Part shown: piece by piece, positions 1 through 9,407 of the stretch
How positions within the stretch are numbered: the stretch's first letter is position 1
Layout of the letters: the number at the start of each line of letters is the position of its first letter
From: Pseudomonadales bacterium
Lineage (GTDB): Bacteria > Pseudomonadota > Gammaproteobacteria > Pseudomonadales > UBA5862
Reading direction: 5' to 3'
DNA: 64,000 nucleotides
NCBI GenBank assembly: GCA_024234215.1
Contig: JACKOQ010000003.1
Span: 186,001 to 250,000, forward strand
Translations under genes and position numbers: made by a program
Notes under the pieces: model-generated
What the model was told of the DNA's origin: nothing
The model's database searches: none
What the model saw: only the letters and a program-made list of their open reading frames with translations

Positions 1-192
1 CTGTCGATCCTGCAAACCATCGGCAGCGTGCTGGCGGCGGCACTGGGTGTGCAGAAGCGCGCCAATCTTGAACGGGATTTCGCCCATGGCAAGGCGAGCC
101 GGTTCATCATTGCCGGCGTCATTTTTACCGTGCTCTTTGTGCTGACCGTGTATGGGGTGGTGCAACTGGTGCTGAGCCAAGTGGCGCGCTGA
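1..192 (+). CDS. DUF2970-like small membrane protein, 3' end (partial)
   Basis: The gene starts before the window, and 63 residues plus TGA are visible. A charged cytoplasmic patch (KRANLERDFAHGKASR) is followed by one hydrophobic helix of about 20 residues, with only a few residues after it. This single C-terminal helix after a GVQ-containing amphipathic stretch fits DUF2970, a family of small inner-membrane proteins of unknown role in gamma- and betaproteobacteria. The family call rests on overall layout rather than a catalytic motif. Nothing downstream suggests an operon, since the next gene is on the other strand. Confidence 0.6.
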   Translation: MSILQTIGSVLAAALGVQKRANLERDFAHGKASRFIIAGVIFTVLFVLTVYGVVQLVLSQVAR

Positions 193-283
193 GGCCGGCG
201 CACTCACTGCTGCCCATGTCCCGCCTCCATCAGGCCGGACATTGACGCGGGCGGACCCTCTGCCGACGGCAACCACGTCGGCT

Positions 284-412
284 TTACTGGTTTGAAACCC
301 AGAAGACGATGGCGCTGAGTGCGATCATCAGCAGAAAGAAGATGGCCGTCGCATCGGCGCGGCTGTCGCTGCTGTCGGTCACCTGAACATCCTGCTTCTT
401 GATCTCTGCCAC
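284..412 (-). CDS. 42-residue single-pass membrane micro-protein
   Basis: A GTG at 412 is preceded by GAGGAG at a good distance, and the frame runs 42 codons to a stop at 284. Residues 1-22 are polar and acidic (VAEIKKQDVQVTDSSDSRAD). Residues 23-40 form one hydrophobic helix rich in Ile, Leu, Ala and Phe. I do not recognise the family. The frame is open further upstream, but that extension is low-complexity and reads across the start of the next gene, so the short form with the ribosome site is preferred. Divergent from the AddB-like gene, it shares the 413-510 control region. Confidence 0.55.
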   Translation of the reverse strand: MAEIKKQDVQVTDSSDSRADATAIFFLLMIALSAIVFWVSNQ

Positions 413-510
413 GGCGGTCTCCTCAAATGACGGGTGGGTGAAAAGGCGGCCGATTCTAGCAAATTTTAGCCCCGTCCACACCGCGGAAACCGCGCAAGCA
501 CAGGATGACG

Positions 511-3171
511 ATGTCACAGCCCGATGCCACCCTGGCCGCTCTCGACCACCACTCGCTGCTGTTGACGCCCAATCTTCGGCTGTCGCGCACACTGCTGAAT
601 CGCCACGCCCAGTTGCAGCGCGAACGGGGCGTCAAGGCCTGGCGCCGCCCCGCGATCCTGCCATTCAGCGGTTGGCTCCAGCAGCTCTATCTCCAGCAGC
701 AAGCCATCAGCAGTGATCGGCGCTGGCAGGCCACGCTGCTGGATGAGTGGGCGCAGCGGCTGCTGTGGCAGCAGGCCGTCGAGTCGGCACTGCCTGACCA
801 GGGGCTGTTCCGGGCCGCCGATCTGGCGGTACAGGCCAGCGACGCCTGGGAACTGCTGCAACTGTGGCAAGTCTCTGAGTCGCGTCTGATCAATGAGTTG
901 GCCGTGGATGAAAGCTTTGGCTGGCTTGCGCAGTGGGTTGCCCACTTTCGCGGCCGCTGTCGTGAACAGGGCTGGATCAGCAGTGCCGAGCTGCCCGCAC
1001 TGATCACCACGGCGATCGACCACGGCCAGATCAGCTTGCCCAGACAGCTGCTGCTCTACGCTTTTGACGAATGGCCGCCGGCCTGGCAAAGGCTGCTCGA
1101 TCGAGCCAATGCCGCGGGTGCCACCCTTCGACAGCTCGATGCCGATCCACGCCCGAGCCAGCCGCAACGGTTGCCCTGCGACCAGGAGCGTGATGAATTG
1201 CAGGCCATCGCCGCCTGGTGCCGCCGAGTGTTGATCGAACGGGGCGAGAGGGTGCGAATCGGCGTGGTGGCGCCGGAATTGCCGCGCGTGCGTGGCCAGT
1301 TGCTTCATGCGCTGCGGGAACAGCTCGAACCCCATGCGCTGCTGCCCAGCACGCCGCCCTACACGCCACCGGTCAACCTCTCCGCGCCGCTGCCACTGCC
1401 TGCGGTACCGATCATCGCCGATGCGCTGACGTTGCTGAGGCTGACCACTGGCACCGACCTCAGCGCCACCGCGCTGCGGCAGATTTTGCGCTCTCCATTC
1501 ATCGGCGAGGAGAGACGACAGGCGCAGCTCGAAGCTGCCCTGCAGCAGCAGCGCCGTCACGAGTGGTCGCCACCTCTGCTGCGCGCAGCCCTGCTGCAGT
1601 TGCCAAACAGCCATGCCAGCCCGTTCAGCAGCACCCTGATCGATCTGCTCGATCAGGCACAGCAGGGCAGTGCCGCACAACCACCCTCGTACTGGGCGCG
1701 GCGGTTCAGCAGCTCCTTGCTGGCACTGGGCTGGCCGGGCGAACGCACGCTCGACAGTGAGGAGTTGCAGGCGGTCGAAACCTGGCGCGAGGCGCTGCAA
1801 CGCTTTGCCATGCTCGACCCCTACACCGCACCCCTCGCTGCAGGGACGGCGTTGCAGCGGCTGACCGAACTGCTTACGCTTGCCAGCTTTCAGCCGCAAA
1901 GCGGCGACAGTCCAATCCAGATTCTGGGCCTGCTCGAAGCCAGCGGCTTGCAGTTCGACCAGCTCTGGATCATGGGGCTCGATCGTGGCAACTGGCCCAC
2001 CGCGCCGGCACCCAATCCGCTGCTGCCGATCGGCTTGCAGCGGCGGCTCGATCTGCCGCGCGCCACTGCCGAGCGCGAGATCGAATTTGCCGCCCGCATC
2101 ACCCGGCGCCTGCTCGGCGCCGCCGACCAAGTGATCCTGAGCCATGCCTGCCGCAAGGATGAAGAACCGCTCGAACCGAGCCCGCTGATCAGCGGCTGGC
2201 CGACCACCACGGCGGCGGCGCTGGGCCTTGTCACCTCGGCCATCGAGCCGTTGCGCCAGCAGCCGCTGGCCACCCTGCCCACTGAAGATCATCAGGGTCT
2301 GCCGCTGGTACTGACGGACGACCGCCCCAGCCGTGGCGGCACGCAACTGCTGAAGGATCAGGCCGCCTGCCCGTTTCGCGCCTATGCCAACCATCGGCTG
2401 CGACTGCTGCCGGCCGAACCACCCCAGCTCGGTTTCGATGCCCGCGAACGCGGCACCTTCAGCCATCTGCTGATGGAGCGATTCTGGAGCGAGGTGCGTT
2501 CGCAGGAACGACTGCAGCATGCCGATGCAGCCCAGCGCGACGCCTGGTGCCAGCAGGCAGTCGATGCGGTGATGCAGCAGCAGCATCACCGTACGGCCGG
2601 CGCCGGTCGTTTGTGGCAGATCGAACGCCAGCGGCTGCTGCGGCTGTTGCAGACCGCTCTTCTGCTCGACCTGCAACGCCCGCCTTTCACGGTCACGGTC
2701 GAGCAGCCAGCAGCGCTTTCGATCGGCCCGCTGCGGCTGCGCACCCGCGCCGACCGCATCGATCGGCTCGAGGATGGCAGCCTGCTGCTGATCGACTACA
2801 AGGGCAGCGAACACAATGTGACCGAATGGCTGGGCGAGCGTCCAGATGAGCCACAATTGCCGCTCTACCTGCTGCAACAGGACGACCGCCAGCCGATCGC
2901 CGCCATCGCTTTCTTCATGCTCGACACCGAACGCAGCAAGCTGGCCGGACTCGGTGCGCACGACGATCTGGCCCCCGGCATCAAGCTGCCCCGGCACGAC
3001 GAAATGGCGACAGACCCCTGGAACACGCAGATTGACCTCTGGCAGCAGCATCTGACCCGGCTCGCCGAGGAGTTTGCCGCCGGCATCGCCCGCGTGACAC
3101 CCAAGCGCCTGCCGCACAGTTGCGAATATTGTCCGCACCGCCCCCTCTGCCGGATCGATGACCATGGCTGA
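511..3171 (+). CDS. AddB-like PD-(D/E)XK nuclease / inactivated-helicase DNA repair protein
   Basis: Predicted partner of the downstream UvrD-type helicase in double-strand-break end processing. The 886-residue protein lacks a clear Walker A at its N-terminus, as in AddB-type subunits. The C-terminal third carries the RecB-like nuclease core (LLIDYKGSE, about residue 760). Cysteines in CPFRAY (about residue 620) and in the extreme C-terminal CEYCPHRPLC could form the AddB-type 4Fe-4S clasp. ATGs lie at 505 and 511; AGGA at 502-505 is properly spaced only for 511. The stop overlaps the helicase gene by 14 nt, indicating coupled translation. Family knowledge (probable DNA repair protein, AddB-like) is firm; the exact subfamily is less so. 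Confidence 0.85.
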   Translation: MSQPDATLAALDHHSLLLTPNLRLSRTLLNRHAQLQRERGVKAWRRPAILPFSGWLQQLYLQQQAISSDRRWQATLLDEWAQRLLWQQAVESALPDQGLFRAADLAVQASDAWELLQLWQVSESRLINELAVDESFGWLAQWVAHFRGRCREQGWISSAELPALITTAIDHGQISLPRQLLLYAFDEWPPAWQRLLDRANAAGATLRQLDADPRPSQPQRLPCDQERDELQAIAAWCRRVLIERGERVRIGVVAPELPRVRGQLLHALREQLEPHALLPSTPPYTPPVNLSAPLPLPAVPIIADALTLLRLTTGTDLSATALRQILRSPFIGEERRQAQLEAALQQQRRHEWSPPLLRAALLQLPNSHASPFSSTLIDLLDQAQQGSAAQPPSYWARRFSSSLLALGWPGERTLDSEELQAVETWREALQRFAMLDPYTAPLAAGTALQRLTELLTLASFQPQSGDSPIQILGLLEASGLQFDQLWIMGLDRGNWPTAPAPNPLLPIGLQRRLDLPRATAEREIEFAARITRRLLGAADQVILSHACRKDEEPLEPSPLISGWPTTTAAALGLVTSAIEPLRQQPLATLPTEDHQGLPLVLTDDRPSRGGTQLLKDQAACPFRAYANHRLRLLPAEPPQLGFDARERGTFSHLLMERFWSEVRSQERLQHADAAQRDAWCQQAVDAVMQQQHHRTAGAGRLWQIERQRLLRLLQTALLLDLQRPPFTVTVEQPAALSIGPLRLRTRADRIDRLEDGSLLLIDYKGSEHNVTEWLGERPDEPQLPLYLLQQDDRQPIAAIAFFMLDTERSKLAGLGAHDDLAPGIKLPRHDEMATDPWNTQIDLWQQHLTRLAEEFAAGIARVTPKRLPHSCEYCPHRPLCRIDDHG

Positions 3172-6100
3172 AGTCAGCACCCTGAAGCTGCCCATCGACA
3201 GCCCGGCCCGTGACGCGGCACTCGACACCACGCGCTCGCTGATCGTGCAGGCACCGGCCGGCTCCGGCAAGACCGAGCTGCTGATTCGCCGCATGTTGCG
3301 ACTGCTGGCCCAGGTCTCCCGCCCCGAGGAGATTCTGGCCATCACCTTCACCCGCAAGGCGGCGGCAGAGATGCAGGCGCGCATCCTGGCAGCGCTGCAT
3401 GGCGCGCAGAGTGCGCCACCCGCCGAGCCCCATCGGCTAGAGAACTGGCATCTGGCACGGCAGGCACTGGCGCAGGATCAACGCCATGGCTGGCGGCTGC
3501 TCGAAAATCCCAACCGGCTGAACATCTGCACCATCGACAGCTTCAATGGCCGACTGGTGCGGCGGCTGCCGCTGGCGGCCGGGCTCGCCTTCAATGCCCA
3601 CCTCGCCGATCAAAGCGAACCAGCCTACCACGACGCCGCCCGGGAGCTGCTCGACAGCCTGAACGATGCAGTCCCCTGGGCCGATGCACTGGAGCAGTTG
3701 CTGCTGCATCTGGACAATGACTTCGACCGCGCCGAACGGCTGTTCGTCGAGCTGCTGAAGATTCGCGACCAGTGGCTGCCCCACCTCTATCTGGAAGAGG
3801 GCGAGCAGCTTCGCCACCACCTCGAGCGCTGTCTGACCGAACTGATCGACGAACGGCTCGCCGATGCCGCACGCACGCTGCGCAACCTGCCCGACACACT
3901 CTGGCCGCTGGTCCGTTTCGCGGTCGATCAGCTGCATCTGGCCCAGATCGATTCGCCGATCCTGCCGCTGCTGTCCAGTCCGCTGCCGCCACCAGCCGAG
4001 CACAGCGCCCTGCCCGCCTGGCAGGCGCTGACCCAACTGCTGCTGACCGGCGAAGGCGAGTGGCGCAAGCGCATCGACAGGAACCAGGGCTTTCCACCCG
4101 CCAGCGATGCACGCGACCCACAGCAGAAAAGCCTGCTGAGCGAGCGCAAGGCGCAGATGGGCCAACTGCTTGCCTCACTCGCCGACGATGGCGCCAGCCG
4201 CGAGGCACTGCTGGAGATTCGGGGGCTGCCGAGGCACGGCTACAGCGACCAGCACTGGGCGCTGCTGCAAGCGTTGATCGCGCTGCTCAAACCGCTCGCC
4301 GCCCTGCTCAAACTGGTATTCCAGCGGCGCAACGAGATCGATCACAACGAAGTCGCTGCGGCGGCACTGCGGGCACTTGGCGGCGACGAACAGCCCACCG
4401 ATCTGGCGCTGGCGCTCGACAGTCAGATTCGCCACCTGCTGGTCGACGAGTTCCAGGACACCTCCTCGACACAGATCGCGCTGCTCAGCCGGCTCACCCA
4501 TGGCTGGGAAGCGGGCGACGGCCGCACGCTGTTCCTGGTCGGCGATCCCATGCAGTCGATCTACCGCTTTCGCGAAGCCGACGTCAGCCACTTCCTCGCT
4601 GCATTCCACGGAAATTTCAACCAGTTGCCGCTCGATGCCGTGCGCCTGACCACCAATTTCCGCTCCACCCGCCAGGTGGTGGAGTGGATCAACGATGCGA
4701 TCGGCAACGCCTTTCCCAGCGATGAATCGCTGGCGATCGGTGCGGTGCCCTACAGTCGGGCCACGGCCTTCGACGGCAGCACGGCGACACCGGATGCCAT
4801 CACCGCCACCCTGCTCAGCGGCCCAGGCGCACGCCTGCTCGAAGCCAAGGCGCTGGTGACCTGCCTGCAACAGGCGCTGCAACAGCCAGAGCACACCATT
4901 GCCGTGCTGGTGCGCGCCAGAACCCATCTGCAGCCGCTGATCAGCGAGCTGAAATCGGCCGGCATCGCCTTTTCGGCGGTCGAGGTCGAGCCGCTGGAGC
5001 GCCGCATCGCCATTCAGGATCTGCGCACTTTGACCGCTGCCCTGCTCGCTCCGGCCGACCGGCTGGCCTGGTTCGCACTGCTGCGCTCCCCACTGGTGGG
5101 GCTCACGCTCGCCGACCTGACCCTGATCGCAGACCAGGGGCAAGACCCGGTGATCGAACTGTTGCAGCAGGCGAAGCGCTGCGCACAACTCTCCAGCGAC
5201 GGTGCGCAGCGCTGTCAGCGGCTGCTGACACGGATCACCCCCAGCCTGCAACAGGCGCGACGCCGGCCACTGCGGGACTGGATCGAAGGCTGCTGGCTGC
5301 TGCTCGGTGGTCCAGCGACGCTGCGATCGGCACAGGCCCATGACGAGGCCGAAGCCTATTTTCAGTTGCTGGAGCGAATCGAAACCCCGGGTCTGCCGCT
5401 CGATCTCGACCAGCTCGATGCCGAACTCTCCCGCCTCCATGCCCCAAGCCAGGGTCAGACCCGGGTGCAGCTGCTGACCATCCACAAGGCCAAGGGTCTC
5501 GAGTTCGATGTCGTGCTGCTGCCCGGTCTGGAACAGAGTCCGCCTCCGGCCAAGGAGAAACTGCTCAACTGGCATGTCAACCGCGGCCCGCACGCCCCCA
5601 GATTGCTGATGGCGCCGATTGCCCCTGGCGCGGACAGGGCGCAATCGAACCCGATCAACGGCTACCTGAAGGAGATCGAGCGCAAGCGCGAGGCGCAGGA
5701 GGCGATTCGCCTGCTCTATGTCGCCGCCACCCGCGCCCGCGCCCGCCTGCATCTGTTCGCCACCGTCAAGCGCGACCCGAGCGGCCAGCCACGCGCACCC
5801 GACAGACGCAGCTTTCTGGCCATGCTCTGGCCCGGAATCCTGCCCGAAGCACGCTGGATCGAAGCGGTCGACGAGATCGACGGCGAAGCCAAAAGCGCCG
5901 CGCAGTGGCATCGACTGCCGGCCGACTTCGCCGCGCCGCATCTGCCCGATGACGGCCTGTTGAGCCGCTTTCGTGGTCATGACTTTCCCTACGACCCGCA
6001 ACGGCTGCGGTTCAAGCTCCAACTGGACGAGCTCGACACGCAGGGCGCCCGCCAGTTCGGCGAGCTGCTGCACCGCGCGATCGAAACCGTTGCGCAGGAG

Positions 6101-6574
6101 GGCATTGCACAGTGGGATTCCCAACGCCTCGCCCGCAGCCGCGATGGCTGGCTGGCGATGCTGCGGCAGCTCGGCTACCGGGGCGCAGCCGTGCCCGCGG
6201 TGACACGGCTGCAGCAGATCGTGCAGGATTGCCTGCAGTCACCCACCTTTCGCTGGCTGCTCGATCCGCTGCATCAGCAGGCCGAGAACGAGCTCGCAGT
6301 CAGCGGCTGGATCGATGGCGAACTGCGCCACTGCGTGATCGATCGCACCTTCGTCAATCACAGCGGTATACGCTGGATCATCGACTATAAAAGCAGCAGA
6401 CCCACAGCGGACGAGGCACTGGATGCGTTTCTGGCGCGTGAAACCGGGCAGTACCGGCAGCAACTGCTCGATTACCGCACCCTGATGGGCCACATCGATG
6501 CCCGACCGATCCGTACCGCGCTTTACTTCGCGCAGATCGACCTGCTGCACGAGATCGGGCACGAAGCGCGCTGA
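3158..6574 (+). CDS. AddA-like UvrD/REP helicase-nuclease
   Basis: ATP-dependent 3'-5' helicase with a C-terminal nuclease, the motor subunit of an AddAB/RecBCD-like end resection enzyme. Visible helicase motifs are Walker A APAGSGKTE (about residue 32), AITFTRKAAAEM, DEFQDTS (about 431), LVGDPMQSIYRFR, NFRSTRQVVEW, LLTIHKAKGLEFDVV and LYVAATRARARL. Near the C-terminus, WIIDYKSSRP is the PD-(D/E)XK nuclease motif. The 1138 residues fit the family. ATGs at 3158 and 3164 are both possible. It overlaps the upstream AddB-like gene by 14 nt, so the two are made together. No recBCD genes are seen in this window. Confidence 0.9.
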   Translation: MTMAEVSTLKLPIDSPARDAALDTTRSLIVQAPAGSGKTELLIRRMLRLLAQVSRPEEILAITFTRKAAAEMQARILAALHGAQSAPPAEPHRLENWHLARQALAQDQRHGWRLLENPNRLNICTIDSFNGRLVRRLPLAAGLAFNAHLADQSEPAYHDAARELLDSLNDAVPWADALEQLLLHLDNDFDRAERLFVELLKIRDQWLPHLYLEEGEQLRHHLERCLTELIDERLADAARTLRNLPDTLWPLVRFAVDQLHLAQIDSPILPLLSSPLPPPAEHSALPAWQALTQLLLTGEGEWRKRIDRNQGFPPASDARDPQQKSLLSERKAQMGQLLASLADDGASREALLEIRGLPRHGYSDQHWALLQALIALLKPLAALLKLVFQRRNEIDHNEVAAAALRALGGDEQPTDLALALDSQIRHLLVDEFQDTSSTQIALLSRLTHGWEAGDGRTLFLVGDPMQSIYRFREADVSHFLAAFHGNFNQLPLDAVRLTTNFRSTRQVVEWINDAIGNAFPSDESLAIGAVPYSRATAFDGSTATPDAITATLLSGPGARLLEAKALVTCLQQALQQPEHTIAVLVRARTHLQPLISELKSAGIAFSAVEVEPLERRIAIQDLRTLTAALLAPADRLAWFALLRSPLVGLTLADLTLIADQGQDPVIELLQQAKRCAQLSSDGAQRCQRLLTRITPSLQQARRRPLRDWIEGCWLLLGGPATLRSAQAHDEAEAYFQLLERIETPGLPLDLDQLDAELSRLHAPSQGQTRVQLLTIHKAKGLEFDVVLLPGLEQSPPPAKEKLLNWHVNRGPHAPRLLMAPIAPGADRAQSNPINGYLKEIERKREAQEAIRLLYVAATRARARLHLFATVKRDPSGQPRAPDRRSFLAMLWPGILPEARWIEAVDEIDGEAKSAAQWHRLPADFAAPHLPDDGLLSRFRGHDFPYDPQRLRFKLQLDELDTQGARQFGELLHRAIETVAQEGIAQWDSQRLARSRDGWLAMLRQLGYRGAAVPAVTRLQQIVQDCLQSPTFRWLLDPLHQQAENELAVSGWIDGELRHCVIDRTFVNHSGIRWIIDYKSSRPTADEALDAFLARETGQYRQQLLDYRTLMGHIDARPIRTALYFAQIDLLHEIGHEAR

Positions 6575-6583
6575 AGAAGCAGA

Positions 6584-7357
6584 TCAGGAGCGAATGCCGA
6601 CACCCCGATTGAGCAGGCTCAACGCATAAAGCGCCAGCACGACGATGCAGGAGAAGATCATGCCGAGTGCCCAACCGATCGAAACATCCGAAACGCCAAG
6701 AATGCCATAACGAAAGCTGTTGACCATGTAGAGAATCGGATTCAGCAACGATACCTGCCGCCAGAACTCAGGCAGCAGATCGATCGAATAGAACACCCCA
6801 CCCAGATAGGTCAGTGGCGTCAACACGAAGGTCGGCACAATCGAGATGTCATCAAAACTCTCGGCAAACACCGCATTGATGAAACCGCCGAGGGAAAACA
6901 GCACTGCCGTCATCACCACCACCATCAGCGTCACCAGCATATGATGGACCTGGAGATGGGTGAAAAAGAGCGACAGCGCAATCACGATCGCACCCACCAT
7001 CAGCCCACGGGCGGTTCCGCCCAGTACATAGCCGAGCAGGATGATGTAGTTCGGCGTTGGCGAGACCAGCATCTCCTCGATCGAGCGCTGGAATTTGGTG
7101 TTGTAGAACGACGACACCACATTGGAATAGGCATTGGTGATCACGGCCATCATCACCAGCCCCGGAACGATGAATTCCATGTAGTCATAACCGCCCATCT
7201 TGCCGATCCGTGCCCCGATCAGCGCCCCGAAGATCACGAAATAGAGCCCGGTGCTGATCGCCGGCGGCAGCAGGGTCTGCATCCAGATACGCGTGAAACG
7301 CCGCACCTCCCGCACGACAATCGTCAACAAGGCGCGCCACTGTTCCAGCCAGTTCAT
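6584..7357 (-). CDS. yadH: ABC-2 type transporter permease (YadH-like)
   Basis: Inner-membrane permease of an ABC-2 exporter. The 257 residues match YadH length. About six hydrophobic segments are visible, and the stretch TYLGGVFYSIDLLP before the last helices is the typical ABC-2 signature region. It begins 4 nt inside the end of the ATPase gene (ATGA overlap), so the two subunits are co-translated. The substrate is unknown; YadGH-type exporters are usually annotated as multidrug or glycolipid transporters without proof. It converges with the AddA-like gene, leaving only 9 nt between stops. Confidence 0.88.
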   Translation of the reverse strand: MNWLEQWRALLTIVVREVRRFTRIWMQTLLPPAISTGLYFVIFGALIGARIGKMGGYDYMEFIVPGLVMMAVITNAYSNVVSSFYNTKFQRSIEEMLVSPTPNYIILLGYVLGGTARGLMVGAIVIALSLFFTHLQVHHMLVTLMVVVMTAVLFSLGGFINAVFAESFDDISIVPTFVLTPLTYLGGVFYSIDLLPEFWRQVSLLNPILYMVNSFRYGILGVSDVSIGWALGMIFSCIVVLALYALSLLNRGVGIRS

Positions 7358-8292
7358 GCCACCGCTCCATTTTTATTCTGACTGCTCTCGACCATGTTGA
7401 GGAACAGCTCCTCGAGACGGTTGCTCTTGTTGCGCATGCTGATCACCTCGATGCCCAATGCCGACAATTGGCCAAAGCAGTCATTCAGACTCTGCGCCTT
7501 GAGCAGATCGACCTCCAGCGTGTGCGCATCGATCAGCCGCAGCCGGTAGTCGGTCAGTTGCGGTGCCTGATCGAGATTCTGCCGCAGATCGAGCACGAAG
7601 GTTTCAGTGTTCAACTGCTGCAACAGGCTCTTCATGTCGGTGTTGGCAACGATGCTGCCCTGGTCGATGATCGCAATGTTGCGGCACAGGCTTTCAGCCT
7701 CTTCCAGATAGTGGGTCGTCAGGATGATCGTGGTGCCATCTCTGTTGATCTCCTTGAGAAAATCCCACATCGAACGGCGCAGCTCGATGTCCACCCCGGC
7801 AGTCGGCTCATCGAGAATCAGCATGCGTGGTTCATGCACCAGCGCCCGGGCGATCATCAATCGCCGCTTCATGCCGCCCGAAAGAAAACGGGAGCGTTCA
7901 TTGCGCTTCTCCCACAGCCCCAGCTTGCCGAGATACTTCTCGGCCCGTGCCCGCGCCAGTGTCACTGGCAATCCATAGAGCCCTGCCTGCGTCATGACAA
8001 TGTCGATCACCTTTTCGAACTGATTGAAATTGAACTCCTGCGGCACGACACCCAACTGCTTCTTGGCCAGCGAAAATTCCCGATCGATGTCATGGCCAAA
8101 AATCTCGACGGTGCCGCCACTTTTATTGACGAGACCCGAAACCGTGCCGATCAGGGTCGACTTGCCAGCTCCATTGGGACCGAGCAGGGCAAAGAAATCC
8201 CCCTGTTCGACCCGCAGATCGACACCACGCAAGGCCAACTTTCCCGTGGCATAGCTCTTGGTCAAATTCCTGATATCCAATGCCGCAACCAT
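7354..8292 (-). CDS. yadG: ABC transporter ATP-binding protein (YadG-like)
   Basis: Nucleotide-binding subunit for the downstream ABC-2 permease. Visible motifs are Walker A GPNGAGKS (about residue 38), the Q-loop around PQEFNFNQFEKV, the signature LSGGMKRR (about 140), Walker B MLILDEP and the H-loop LTTHYLEEAE. Residues 230-312 form a regulatory tail typical of DrrA/YadG-type ATPases. The start at 8292 is preceded by GGCAGG at a normal distance. First gene of a two-gene operon, divergent from the H-NS-like gene. Confidence 0.9.
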   Translation of the reverse strand: MVAALDIRNLTKSYATGKLALRGVDLRVEQGDFFALLGPNGAGKSTLIGTVSGLVNKSGGTVEIFGHDIDREFSLAKKQLGVVPQEFNFNQFEKVIDIVMTQAGLYGLPVTLARARAEKYLGKLGLWEKRNERSRFLSGGMKRRLMIARALVHEPRMLILDEPTAGVDIELRRSMWDFLKEINRDGTTIILTTHYLEEAESLCRNIAIIDQGSIVANTDMKSLLQQLNTETFVLDLRQNLDQAPQLTDYRLRLIDAHTLEVDLLKAQSLNDCFGQLSALGIEVISMRNKSNRLEELFLNMVESSQNKNGAVA

Positions 8293-8511
8293 AAGACCTG
8301 CCTTTCACCTCGACCAGAAAAAGAAAACCTTTAAGCACCATGCCGGTAACGGCTGCCCTGCAGCAATGATTTCATGTAAGGATTCAGGATCACCTGCCCC
8401 ACAAAAGCGACAGCAAGAGAGCCAGACCAGAACAGGCGCAATTGAAATTAAATATTCAACCCCAGCGATTTGATCGTTATACTTGCTGAAATTCATTCAC
8501 AGGAGAAACCG

Positions 8512-8829
8512 ATGCTTCCAGATATTACCACCCTGAGTGACGACGAACTCAAAGAGCTTTCAAAAAAGATTCAGGCCCTGATCAGCAAGCGCGAGGAGCA
8601 GCGCAAGGATGAGGTGGCCGCACAGATCAAGGCGCTGGCCGACTCCGCCGGTCTGACCGTGGAGATCGGCGGTGCGGAGAAATCCAAACGCAAAGGCCGC
8701 AGCAAGTTGCAACCGAAATTCCGCCACCCATCCGACCCAAGTCTGACCTGGTCCGGCATCGGCGCAAAACCGAAATGGCTGCGCGAGATGGAGAAAAACG
8801 GTCGACGCACCGAAGAGTTCCGCATCTGA
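8512..8829 (+). CDS. H-NS-family nucleoid-associated protein
   Basis: A 105-residue DNA-binding protein. The N-terminal half (residues 5-50) is an amphipathic, heptad-like oligomerisation segment (LSDDELKELSKKIQALISK). The C-terminal third has the H-NS DNA-binding signature: basic KRKGRSK, then FRHPSDPSLTWSGIGAKPKW, close to the YRDP..TWTGRGRQPKW pattern. It probably silences AT-rich DNA. ATG 8512 follows AGGAG at 8501-8505; an in-frame start 14 codons upstream has no ribosome site. A -10-like TATACT with a poor -35 lies about 35-60 nt upstream. A strong hairpin terminator follows. Confidence 0.85.
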   Translation: MLPDITTLSDDELKELSKKIQALISKREEQRKDEVAAQIKALADSAGLTVEIGGAEKSKRKGRSKLQPKFRHPSDPSLTWSGIGAKPKWLREMEKNGRRTEEFRI

Positions 8830-8847
8830 TCCAGCGGACCCGAACCG

Positions 8848-8886
8848 AAAAAGGCGCCATGGTCTTCATCACCATGGCGCCTTTTT
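8848..8886. terminator. Bidirectional rho-independent terminator
   Basis: A perfect inverted repeat, GGCGCCATGG / CCATGGCGCC, is flanked by AAAAA on the left and TTTTT on the right, with a 9-nt loop. It can stop transcription of the H-NS-like gene from the left and of the tRNA-Gly transcript arriving from the right. Confidence 0.9.
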
Positions 8887-8889
8887 GAT

Positions 8890-8965
8890 TGGAGCGGGAA
8901 ACGAGGCTCGAACTCGCGACCTCAACCTTGGCAAGGTTGCGCTCTACCAACTGAGCTATTCCCGC
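8890..8965 (-). tRNA. tRNA-Gly (anticodon GCC)
   Basis: A 76-nt cloverleaf on the minus strand. The acceptor stem is GCGGGAA/TTCCCGC with an encoded CCA end, the anticodon stem CAACC/GGTTG encloses loop TTGCCAA (anticodon GCC), and the T arm contains TTCGAGC. All four stems pair. It ends 3 nt from the bidirectional terminator. Confidence 0.97.
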
Positions 8966-9054
8966 TTTTTGACCTTCGCCCGCGTGATCTTCGACTCACC
9001 GCAAACGGACGCACATTCTACAATTTTCGCGACCCACTGCAAGCCCCATCGGGT

Positions 9055-9130
9055 TGGCGTCCCCTAGGGGACTCGAACCCCTGTTACCGCCGTGAAAGGG
9101 CGGTGTCCTAGGCCACTAGACGAAGGGGAC
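9055..9130 (-). tRNA. tRNA-Glu (anticodon TTC)
   Basis: A 76-nt cloverleaf on the minus strand. The acceptor stem is GTCCCCT/AGGGGAC with encoded CCA, the anticodon stem CCGCC/GGCGG encloses CTTTCAC (anticodon TTC), and the T arm contains GTTCGAGTC. It lies 89 nt upstream of tRNA-Gly in the same direction and is probably co-transcribed with it. Confidence 0.97.
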
Positions 9131-9407
9131 CTTCATCCGCCTGCGTCGGGCCAGCAGCGCGAAGGCGGCAATGTAGTGAAGCGCTGCGCCAGCGTCAAGA
9201 GACCGCCGGCAAACCGCTCCACCCCCGAATCGGATACAACGGCCGCGCAGCAGAGAGTGTGGTATGATGGCGGCGTCCACGCAATGCCTGCAACCAGCAG
9301 TTGCCCGCCATTCACCTCACTGTCGCCGTCTCGCGATCCAACCCATGCCGCTTTGCTGCATCGATGACGATGCAGGATGCTTTGTCTTTCCCACTTTCAG
9401 GAATCCC

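Noticed and set aside
514..3384. A 956-codon open frame antisense to the AddB-like gene
   Set aside because: It mirrors a clearly homologous gene, is Gln/Arg/Gly-rich and shows no family motif. Long antisense frames are expected at this GC content.
4175..6124. A 649-codon antisense frame in the AddA-like gene
   Set aside because: No motif, no ribosome site and a low-complexity composition. The sense gene has every helicase motif.
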